Source: Synergistaceae bacterium (GTDB taxonomy: Bacteria > Synergistota > Synergistia > Synergistales > Synergistaceae). From it: a DNA stretch of 7,302 nucleotides. Below, one piece after another: positions 1-6,145 of the stretch. The number at the start of each line of letters is the position of its first letter. Within the stretch, counting starts at the first letter, position 1. The stretch lies in NCBI GenBank assembly GCA_028702015.1, contig JAQVPO010000066.1, positions 1 through 7,302 of the forward strand. Direction: 5' to 3'. Below the pieces are notes generated by a model that did not search any database, was not told the origin of the DNA, and saw only the letters and a program-made list of their open reading frames with translations. The position numbers were made by a program, and so were the translations under genes.

Positions 1-281
1 TGAAGGGCCCCGTAGTGGCGTTCGTTGAGTTTCCATGATTTCTCAGCCGGTATCCACATCAGATCCATCTCTTCAAGTGTACACCACAGTGTTTTGATAG
101 CCCTTTTAAGGACGGAGGTATAAGCTTTATGAAATATAAATCCTTCTTTCTTCAGGATTTTTCCTGCTGAATGTGCTTCGAAAAGCCCTTTTTCAGAAAG
201 AGGGACGTCTGTCCAGCCTGTAAATCTATTCTCTTTGTTCCATTCGCTTTCCCCGTGTCTGAGCAATACTATCTTGTACAT
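1..281 (-). CDS. gpmA: 2,3-bisphosphoglycerate-dependent phosphoglycerate mutase, N-terminal part (cut by left window edge)
   Basis: Cytoplasmic glycolytic and gluconeogenic enzyme that interconverts 3-phosphoglycerate and 2-phosphoglycerate through a phosphohistidine intermediate. Only 93 complete codons are visible; the family is usually about 230-250 residues. The start is ATG at 281-279, preceded by a strong Shine-Dalgarno sequence. The phosphatase-superfamily signature [10 protein letters not shown] lies at residues 6-15, with H9 as the expected phosphorylated histidine and R8 beside it. It is followed by [15 protein letters not shown] at 18-32, [13 protein letters not shown] at 54-66 and [13 protein letters not shown] at 81-93, where E87 matches the catalytic acid. 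These blocks match E. coli GpmA nearly residue for residue, so this is the cofactor-dependent type, not the GpmI type or a general histidine phosphatase. It starts 12 bases after the efflux adaptor stop codon and is probably read at least partly from the efflux transcript. The fragment shows no missing key residue or frameshift. Confidence 0.95.
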   Translation of the reverse strand, partial: MYKIVLLRHGESEWNKENRFTGWTDVPLSEKGLFEAHSAGKILKKEGFIFHKAYTSVLKRAIKTLWCTLEEMDLMWIPAEKSWKLNERHYGAL

Positions 282-289
282 GCCGGATG

Positions 290-295
290 CCTCCT
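290..295 (-). promoter_or_regulatory. Shine-Dalgarno sequence of gpmA
   Basis: AGGAGG read on the minus strand, 8 bases before the gpmA ATG. It is a near-perfect anti-16S match and the strongest ribosome binding site in the window. Its first bases lie within the TAG stop codon of the adaptor gene (296-294), so ribosomes ending the adaptor could restart on gpmA, although the genes do not overlap. It fixes the gpmA start at 281. Confidence 0.85.
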
Positions 296-1511
296 ATTGA
301 GATTTTTCCTTATCATTGTTTTCTCCGCTGACAGTGACCTTATCCCCGTCGCTGAGAGTATTTCCTCCAAAGATTATAACCCTGTCGCCGGTTTTTAGTC
401 CCGCTGTTATGTGGATCAGATTTCCCTGCCTTGTGCCGGTTGAAACCACACGTAGCCGAGCGGTTCCTTCCTTTTCTGTCAGGACATATTTCCCAGTTTC
501 ACTTTCATGGAGCGCGTTTTCCGGAATGAGGACGGCATCTTTGATCTCACGCTCTACGATGGAAGCCTGTCCGAACATTCCGGGCCTGAGCTGTCTGTCT
601 GCTTCACTGTTGTCCATCTCGATCTCTACGTTGCTGGTCCTTGTTGAAGGGTTTACGTACTGGTCCACACGTGCCACCTTCCCCAGAAACTCTTTATCGG
701 GGAGTGCGTCAAATTTAAGGTATACGGGCATCCCGCTTTTGACAGCAAAAATTTTAGATTCAGGAATCTTTAAGGTTGCTTTTAGTTTTCTCAGATCTGC
801 AATATCTATTATGGGCGAATTAGGAGATATCATTGCGCCTGTTGTAAGTGAAAAATCATTAAGCACAGTGCCGTCTATCGGAGCAGCTATAATATAATCC
901 GCTTTTGCCGAACTTACACGCTCCAGTTCTGCAGCTGACTGTCTTTCTTTTGCAAGTGCGGCATTATAGGACGCACGGGCGCTTGTGTAAGCTGTTTCGA
1001 TGGAATCGTACTGCTGCTGTGTGCTGAATCCCTCCTTGACAAGTCTAGAGTACCTGTCAAGGTTTGTCCGGGCGTTCATCATTTCAGCTTTTGCCCTTTC
1101 AGTATCTGCCTTTGCAGATATCGCCTGCGCACGGACCGAACCGATCAGGGCATCCTGCTGAACATGCTCTAAAGTAGCTATTATCTGTCCTTTTTTAACA
1201 TTATCTCCCTGGCTGACGTGAAGTTTTTCAAGACGACCTGTGACCCTTGGGAGCAGTTCCACTCTGTCTACCGCATCTATTGACGTGTTCTGGATGATGC
1301 TTTCTCTCACGATCTTATCTGCTTTGACAGTCTCGACCTTTACTGCCGCCGGCTGTGGTCCTTTGGCGTTCGCGGTCTGGGAGAAGAGAGCTTCCTTCCT
1401 GCTGTATATCCCAATAGCTGCCAGGAGCAGGACTGTAAGAGCAGCAATGATCATTAGCCGTTTTTTTCCTGAGATCTTGCCTGAGTAAATACTGCGGTTG
1501 TTATTCGTCAT
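294..1511 (-). CDS. RND efflux periplasmic adaptor subunit (membrane fusion protein, HlyD/AcrA family)
   Basis: Periplasmic adaptor that links the inner-membrane RND pump to the TolC-like channel. I choose the start at 1511 (405 aa) because its ATG overlaps the channel gene's stop as ATGA and an AGGGAG lies 11 bases upstream. A longer in-frame ATG at 1535 has no ribosome binding site. In 405-aa numbering, a basic N terminus precedes one hydrophobic segment at about 19-36; there is no lipobox cysteine, so the protein is membrane-anchored rather than a lipoprotein. The first half of the lipoyl domain is at about 84-114 (LPRVTGRLEKLHVSQGDNVK), followed by an alpha-helical coiled-coil hairpin rich in Ala, Glu and Gln at about 115-200. 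The second lipoyl half (AAPIDGTVL) is near 209-217, the beta-barrel at about 238-322 ends in LRPGMFGQASI, and the membrane-proximal domain is at about 323-397 with LIPENALHE. Length and domain order are typical. The substrate cannot be read from the sequence. Confidence 0.93.
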   Translation of the reverse strand: MTNNNRSIYSGKISGKKRLMIIAALTVLLLAAIGIYSRKEALFSQTANAKGPQPAAVKVETVKADKIVRESIIQNTSIDAVDRVELLPRVTGRLEKLHVSQGDNVKKGQIIATLEHVQQDALIGSVRAQAISAKADTERAKAEMMNARTNLDRYSRLVKEGFSTQQQYDSIETAYTSARASYNAALAKERQSAAELERVSSAKADYIIAAPIDGTVLNDFSLTTGAMISPNSPIIDIADLRKLKATLKIPESKIFAVKSGMPVYLKFDALPDKEFLGKVARVDQYVNPSTRTSNVEIEMDNSEADRQLRPGMFGQASIVEREIKDAVLIPENALHESETGKYVLTEKEGTARLRVVSTGTRQGNLIHITAGLKTGDRVIIFGGNTLSDGDKVTVSGENNDKEKSQ

Positions 1512-2812
1512 GGTTTTCTTGTCTCCCTGGTCCATTCAAGAATAGTGCCTTCTGTAACCTTAAGCGCGACTATTGTAAGAAGATGGCTGTACTGCGAACG
1601 CGCATGATCAAGCCGTGCGGAGGTCAGCGTGGTCTGGGCGTTCAAAAGGTCAAGCTGCGGGGTTACACCTTCACGAAAACCGACTTCAGCAAGCCTCAGA
1701 GACTCTGTTGCAAGCTCAAGGGCTTTCTCAGAAGCCTGAAGGTGGTGCATGGTACTCTCAACTTCCGTCCATGCAGTTTCTACCTCTGATTTTATGTCCA
1801 GTTCTTTCTGTTCAAGGGCTATTTTATCCTGTTCAAGCACAGCTCCTGCTTTGATCGTGTTTCCCCTGGCGACGCCCCTGTCGAAAATGGGAACTGTGAC
1901 TGACAGTTCTGCCCTCCATGTATCATCGCCGCTGTCATACTTGAGATATGGGTCTGAATATCCGGATGATGCACCGAATGTTATTTTTGGCATAATTCCG
2001 CTTTTCTCGATCAATATCTGATTTTTCTGATACTCAAGCTGTTCTTCAAGCTTTTTAAGATCGGCCCTGTTTGACTGTGCTGCCTCAAGTGAACTCTGCC
2101 TGGTCCCTCGCGGTTCTGGAACGCGGAGCTCTCCGTTTATCTCCCGTTTTTTTTCAGGAGGTATGCCCATATAGTTCATGAGCGATATGTGTGCAGATTC
2201 ATAAAGTCCCTTTGCGGTGCTCAGATTGGCTGTGTTGGCGGCAACCTGCTGTCCGGCCCTTATTACTTCAAGGCTGTTTGCAAGACCAAGTTCCCGCATT
2301 TTCTGAACTTCCTTCAGATGAAGTTCAGATGTTTTTAAGGCTGAAGTTTCTGCCTTTATCCTTTCGCGCTGGAGAAGCACATTATAGAACCTTGCGTAAA
2401 GTTCTCCTGCAGTATTGTTTTCTCCGTTTGCTATAAGCATCTCAGCGATGTTCTTCACCTGTTTTGACTGTCTTCTTATCGCTGAATTCCTGCCTCCCGA
2501 GTAAATAACCTGTTCGAGGCTTATCTGGGCGGCCCTGCTGTCGTTTCTGCTGCCGTCATTCGTAGTGCTTTCCTTTTGCCTGTCTAGGTAAGCGCTTGCG
2601 GCAATGCTTGGAAGCAGAGTGCCGTCAGCCTGGATCTGGAAAGCGTAAGCTTTTATTATTTCCTGCCTGAGGGATCGCAGCTGTGAATTATTGGTCAGAG
2701 AGATATCTATTGCCTCATGGATATTGATCATGCTGTTTTCGGCGCTGCTTGCCGCAGCTCCGCAGAGCAGAGCAAAAACTATGACTGCAAATATTATTTT
2801 ATTTTTTCTCAT
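1508..2812 (-). CDS. TolC-family outer-membrane efflux channel (OEP family)
   Basis: Outer-membrane channel of the tripartite pump; the family forms trimers of an outer-membrane beta-barrel plus a long periplasmic alpha-helical tunnel. The protein is 434 aa, within the usual 400-500. Residues 1-24 form a Sec signal peptide: basic MRKNK, a hydrophobic core, then a probable signal peptidase I cut after ASSA. C17 lies in that core, but the preceding residues A-L-L do not make a good lipobox, so it is probably not lipidated. Two outer-membrane efflux repeats are visible at about 30-220 and 235-425. Each has long amphipathic helices and a barrel segment: VIYSGGRNSA in the first and VTVPIFDRGVARGN in the second. 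FREGVTPQLDLLNAQTTLTSAR near the C terminus is the classic tunnel-helix motif. The ATG at 2812 overlaps the pump stop codon as ATGA and its weak GGGAG is about 15 bases upstream, so translation is probably coupled. The stop TGA overlaps the adaptor ATG the same way. Confidence 0.94.
   Translation of the reverse strand: MRKNKIIFAVIVFALLCGAAASSAENSMINIHEAIDISLTNNSQLRSLRQEIIKAYAFQIQADGTLLPSIAASAYLDRQKESTTNDGSRNDSRAAQISLEQVIYSGGRNSAIRRQSKQVKNIAEMLIANGENNTAGELYARFYNVLLQRERIKAETSALKTSELHLKEVQKMRELGLANSLEVIRAGQQVAANTANLSTAKGLYESAHISLMNYMGIPPEKKREINGELRVPEPRGTRQSSLEAAQSNRADLKKLEEQLEYQKNQILIEKSGIMPKITFGASSGYSDPYLKYDSGDDTWRAELSVTVPIFDRGVARGNTIKAGAVLEQDKIALEQKELDIKSEVETAWTEVESTMHHLQASEKALELATESLRLAEVGFREGVTPQLDLLNAQTTLTSARLDHARSQYSHLLTIVALKVTEGTILEWTRETRKP
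1523..1528 (-). promoter_or_regulatory. Shine-Dalgarno sequence that decides the adaptor start
   Basis: AGGGAG on the minus strand, 11 bases before the ATG at 1511-1509, inside the last codons of the channel gene. It supports the shorter, ATGA-coupled start of the adaptor over the upstream in-frame ATG at 1535, which lacks a purine-rich stretch before it. The spacing is slightly long, which fits initiation helped by ribosomes terminating on the channel gene. Confidence 0.55.
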
Positions 2813-5800
2813 ATTTTATTTGTCACGCTCCCGTTTCTGGAGTTCAGTGCCCTTGACTGCGCAGATCTGTTAAAGCGCCTGTAAGCGCGGTATCTGTTAA
2901 TTGAGGCAAGGGTCTTATCTTTAAGATCGTCAAGCAGGAGGTATACTACAGGAATAACTATGAGAGTCAGCATAGTCGAAGTAAAAAGACCGCCTATAAC
3001 GGCCACTGACATAGGCTGGCGTGTCTCTCCGCCCTCACTTAGAGCAAGTGCCACAGGAAGTGATCCGAACATTGTTGACAAAGTTGTCATCAGTATCGCT
3101 CTCAAGCGGAGCGGCCCCGCTTCAAGCACCGCGTCTATCTTGTTCATTCCTTTTGCCCTGAGCTGGTTTATAAAATCCACCAGCAGTATCGCGTTATTTA
3201 CTACGACTCCTACAAGCAGGATTATACCCATGAAGCTCATGACGCTTATCCTGAGTCCTGCCAGGGCCAGGAGACCGAAGGATCCTGCTGTCATAAGAGG
3301 GAGGGAGAACATCACTGTGAACGGGTGAATAAAAGATTCAAACTGTATGGCCATTACCATATATACAAGAAGTATGGCAAAAATCAGGGCAATGGACATA
3401 TAGTGGAAGCTCTCCTTCATATACTCTGAATCACCGGAGGGAATGATGTTGAAGGTACCGTCCTGCGGTGCATATTTACTGAATACTTCCTCCATGATCA
3501 TGATGCCTTCCCCTGGAGAAATACCTTCGACATTAGCACCCAGCTGCAGTGACCTCTGTCTGTTGTATCGCTTTATGACGTTCGGTGACATTCCGATGGA
3601 GCTGGTTATAAGCCCTTCTGCCCTTATTGTCTGTCCGTCGTTTGTTCTTACAAGGGTGTTCTTTAATTTTTCAGGATCGTCCCTTCCGCTTTTTTCAGCC
3701 CTGACCCTTATGTTATATCTGTATCCATCCTGATTGAAAGACCCCGCCTTGTCCCCCCCGAACCAGGTCAAAAGCTCGTCAGAGAGATCCCTTATGCTGA
3801 TGTTCAGGTCATCTGCAAGAGCGCGGTTCAGCGCCAGATTGATCCTTGGTTTGTTCATCTGAAGGTCGGTCGTGATATCAACAAGCCCCCTCGGGTTTTC
3901 TGCCAGATCCTTTTTTATAAGTTCGCCTATTTCTGCAAGAGTCTCGCTTGTAGGGCCCTGAATGACAAGTGTGATGTCGGAGCCTCCCCACGTTCCCATT
4001 TTAATATCTACATCCCGGAATACGGAAAGTTTGCTGCGAAGCTGCCTCATTACAACATTTGCAGGAGGCCTGCTGTCCCTGTCTGTAAGTTCCATATTGA
4101 TGGAGGCTTTATAGACCTCTTCGCCGCCGCCGCTTCCGACAATACCGTATGTGTAAGCTACTCTGTCATCCGCCTGTATAATGTCTACCATATCGCGAAC
4201 GACACTTTCTGTCATTTCAAGCGATGAATCAGCAGGCAGCTCTATCTGGACCCTGAGACGTCCCTGATCTTCGCTTGGGAAAAATTCTGTGCCAAGGGTA
4301 GATGCGAACCCTATGCCCAGCAGAAAAAGTCCGAGTGCTGCAATAAGCACAGTTTTCCGGTGAGTTACTGCATATTTTAAAACAGAGCTGTACTTGCCTC
4401 CGATCCACATAAAGGGTCTTTCCATCTTTTTCTGCAGCGGACCGTCTATTTTTTTTCCAAGTATCCTTGAACAGAGGAATGGGGTGAGTGTAAGCGATAT
4501 TATCAGAGATATAGCTATCGTTGTTGCTACTGTTATGCCGAAAGAGTTAAAAAAGCGTCCCATGATCCCGCCCATAAAGGCGACCGGGACAAAGACTGCA
4601 AGAGTGGTTGCCGCTCCGGCAAGTACCGCGAACGCAACCTCCCCTCCTCCGTCCTGCGCTGCCCTGTATGGTATCTTTCCCATGTCGCGATGCCTTGATA
4701 TGTTTTCCATTACGACAGTCGTAGCGTCAACGACCATCCCTACGGCCAGGGAGAGTCCCATCATGGACATGTTGTTTATGGTGATTCCCATCCAGTAAAG
4801 AACGGATAGGCTGCCCAGAAGACAGACAGGTATTGTGATGACAGCAACGATCGTTGCTCTTATAGTTTTGAGGAAAACGAACATTATCACAGATGTCAGA
4901 AGAATCGAGGCTATGATGTCCCAGAAAACGCCGTTCATGGACCGCATAATAAACCTGGCGTTGTCCTGCATCACAGCAAGGCTTGTTCCGGGAGGCGCGC
5001 TCCGGTTCAGTTCCTTTATTCTCTCATTGACCATTCTTGAGAGAAGTACTTCGTTAGCGCCCTTCTGTTTCCGGATCTGTATCATTACAGTTGGCTTGCC
5101 TTCGTAAATTGCCCCGCTTCTCTTGTCTTCCAGTCCATCCTCTATCCTTGCAACATCCCTCAGCCTTATCACAGCGCCGTTCCTTGATGCTACAGGGAGA
5201 TATTCAAGCTCTGCTACGGAGGAGTACTCTCCTTCAAGTCTGATCCCGTATTCTTTTGTAACGGTCTCAATTCTTCCTGCGGGAAGCTCCACATGCTTAG
5301 TGTATATTGCAGATTTTATATCTTTTGCGGTGATGTTGTAGGCTTCGAGACTGTCGGTATTTATCCATATCCTTATCTCCCTGTCACGGAAGCCCGCAAG
5401 CTGGACTCCGCCGACGCCTTTGACAGTCTGCAGGCGCTCGGTGACTACTTTGTCAACGTATCGCGCAAGGGTTTTCATATCTGTCCTGCCATCGTTTTTA
5501 ACAGCCACGTTCATGATCGGCCTGTCTGCCGGATCATATTTATCTATCCGCGGAGTATCTGCGTCATCAGGAAGACTTCCGGCCGCCAGGCTGACCTTGC
5601 CGCGGACATCCGCTGCGGCATCGTCTACGTTCCTGTCCAGGTCGAATTCTATGACTATGATCGACCTTCCTTCATAGCTGCTTGAACTCATGTTTTTGAT
5701 GCCCTCTATGGTATTGATCCTTGCTTCAAGGACATCTGTAACATCGTTGTCTATTATTGCAGGGCTGGCTCCTTCCATTGTTGTTCTGACCACAACGATG

Positions 5801-5928
5801 GGGAATTCCACATTAGGCATTCTTTCCACGCCCATATTCATGTATGAATATGTTCCGAATACAATAAGGGCAATTGTGCAGATCAGGACAGTAACAGGCC
5901 TTCGGAGGGACACCTCGATAATTTTCAT
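2809..5928 (-). CDS. RND-family multidrug efflux pump, inner-membrane subunit (HAE1/AcrB type)
   Basis: Proton-driven inner-membrane pump of the tripartite efflux system; the family works as a trimer. It is 1039 aa, the usual AcrB-family length. TM1 is at about 10-29 and the first porter region at about 30-333. TM2-TM6 lie near 334-353, 358-378, 385-408, 434-456 and 466-488. TM7 is at 526-545, the second porter region at about 546-840, and TM8-TM12 near 842-861, 868-889, 894-918, 943-963 and 974-998. Family blocks include RRPVTVLI at 9-16, the GMVVD motif at 397-401, PVAFMGGIMGRFF at 448-460, GTEFFPSEDQG at 546-556 and VVNNAILLVD at 909-918. D401 matches AcrB D407, but the next residue is A402 where AcrB has D408; E408 is kept, and N911 stands where AcrB has K940. 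A basic cytoplasmic tail follows TM12. The ATG at 5928 has AGAGAG six bases upstream. It is the first gene of the operon. The substrate is not evident; heavy-metal (CusA/CzcA) type is less likely by overall motif content. Confidence 0.95.
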   Translation of the reverse strand: MKIIEVSLRRPVTVLICTIALIVFGTYSYMNMGVERMPNVEFPIVVVRTTMEGASPAIIDNDVTDVLEARINTIEGIKNMSSSSYEGRSIIVIEFDLDRNVDDAAADVRGKVSLAAGSLPDDADTPRIDKYDPADRPIMNVAVKNDGRTDMKTLARYVDKVVTERLQTVKGVGGVQLAGFRDREIRIWINTDSLEAYNITAKDIKSAIYTKHVELPAGRIETVTKEYGIRLEGEYSSVAELEYLPVASRNGAVIRLRDVARIEDGLEDKRSGAIYEGKPTVMIQIRKQKGANEVLLSRMVNERIKELNRSAPPGTSLAVMQDNARFIMRSMNGVFWDIIASILLTSVIMFVFLKTIRATIVAVITIPVCLLGSLSVLYWMGITINNMSMMGLSLAVGMVVDATTVVMENISRHRDMGKIPYRAAQDGGGEVAFAVLAGAATTLAVFVPVAFMGGIMGRFFNSFGITVATTIAISLIISLTLTPFLCSRILGKKIDGPLQKKMERPFMWIGGKYSSVLKYAVTHRKTVLIAALGLFLLGIGFASTLGTEFFPSEDQGRLRVQIELPADSSLEMTESVVRDMVDIIQADDRVAYTYGIVGSGGGEEVYKASINMELTDRDSRPPANVVMRQLRSKLSVFRDVDIKMGTWGGSDITLVIQGPTSETLAEIGELIKKDLAENPRGLVDITTDLQMNKPRINLALNRALADDLNISIRDLSDELLTWFGGDKAGSFNQDGYRYNIRVRAEKSGRDDPEKLKNTLVRTNDGQTIRAEGLITSSIGMSPNVIKRYNRQRSLQLGANVEGISPGEGIMIMEEVFSKYAPQDGTFNIIPSGDSEYMKESFHYMSIALIFAILLVYMVMAIQFESFIHPFTVMFSLPLMTAGSFGLLALAGLRISVMSFMGIILLVGVVVNNAILLVDFINQLRAKGMNKIDAVLEAGPLRLRAILMTTLSTMFGSLPVALALSEGGETRQPMSVAVIGGLFTSTMLTLIVIPVVYLLLDDLKDKTLASINRYRAYRRFNRSAQSRALNSRNGSVTNKI

Positions 5929-5957
5929 ATATGTCTCTCTTTCTATATAAAGTTTGC

Positions 5958-5987
5958 ATCTTAAAGAATGTGTATACTATAACTCAA
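5958..5987 (-). promoter_or_regulatory. Candidate sigma-70 promoter of the efflux operon
   Basis: On the minus strand, TTGAGT (5987-5982) could be the -35 element and TAAGAT (5963-5958) the -10 element, separated by 18 bases. Each matches the consensus at four of six positions. Transcription would begin near 5951-5953, giving a leader of about 25 bases before the pump ATG. T- and A-runs just upstream could act as an UP-type or curved element. TATACA (5976-5971) is a competing -10, but has no recognisable -35. A promoter is expected here because the gyrB terminator lies upstream; the exact elements are inferred by eye. Confidence 0.4.
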
Positions 5988-5989
5988 AA

Positions 5990-6054
5990 ATATGTTTTTT
6001 TTGTGTAAAAAAAGTCTCTGGGCCAATCATAAATAAAAAAATTTTGAAACATAT
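5990..6054. repeat. 8-base inverted repeat flanking a T8/A7 hairpin upstream of the promoter
   Basis: On the plus strand ATATGTTT (5990-5997) and its exact reverse complement AAACATAT (6047-6054) are separated by 49 bases. Inside, T8 (5995-6002), GTGT, and A7 (6007-6013) can also fold as a short AT hairpin. The left arm lies a few bases upstream of the candidate -35. The arms could be a pair of regulator half-sites or simply a product of the strong AT bias; the sequence alone does not decide. Confidence 0.35.
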
Positions 6055-6059
6055 CCTTT

Positions 6060-6096
6060 ATCAAATAAAGGGCGCGGGATAGAGATCCCCGCGCCC
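6060..6096 (-). terminator. Rho-independent terminator of gyrB
   Basis: On the minus strand a nine-pair GC stem, GGGCGCGGG paired with CCCGCGCCC (6096-6088 with 6078-6070), is extended by two AT pairs past one bulged base and closed by a short CTCT loop. It is followed at once by TTTATTTGAT. It starts 49 bases after the gyrB stop codon. Stem strength, small loop and T-rich tail are classic for intrinsic termination. On the plus strand the stem is not followed by a T-run, so it should act in one direction only. It separates gyrB from the efflux operon. Confidence 0.88.
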
Positions 6097-6145
6097 AGGC
6101 TATGTCCCTGTTAACTCCGTGATTATCCTGATGGCAGCTTAGATA

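Larger units (their letters stand above)
5929..6145. other. Intergenic region between gyrB and the efflux operon
   Basis: This 217-base stretch is the only sizeable gap in the window. Going downstream from gyrB it holds about 50 bases of mixed sequence, the gyrB terminator, then about 130 very AT-rich bases with A- and T-runs, an 8-base inverted repeat, a T8/A7 hairpin, the candidate promoter, and the pump's ribosome binding site (AGAGAG at 5940-5935). I see no open reading frame with a ribosome binding site, no tRNA, and no riboswitch-like fold. Confidence 0.8.

Noticed and set aside
316..897. Plus-strand open frame of 193 codons opposite the adaptor gene
   Set aside because: It lies wholly antisense to a well-supported gene, has no recognisable domain and a low-complexity Ser/Leu-rich composition typical of an antisense shadow.
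2740..2812. Channel protein as a lipoprotein because of a cysteine (C17) in the signal peptide
   Set aside because: The residues before the cysteine are A-L-L; a leucine directly before the cysteine does not fit the lipobox. The ASSA site seven residues on is a better signal peptidase I cut.
4394..4798. Plus-strand open frame of 134 codons opposite the pump gene
   Set aside because: Antisense to the conserved TM region of the pump; its hydrophobic look is the complement of membrane-helix codons. No family motif.
5293..5685. Plus-strand open frame of 130 codons opposite the pump N-terminal region
   Set aside because: Overlaps the strongly conserved porter domain coding sequence and two other antisense frames; no motif or independent support.
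5971..5976. TATACA as the main -10 box of the efflux promoter
   Set aside because: No acceptable -35 hexamer lies 16-18 bases upstream and it has no extended -10 TG; the TTGAGT/TAAGAT pair fits better.
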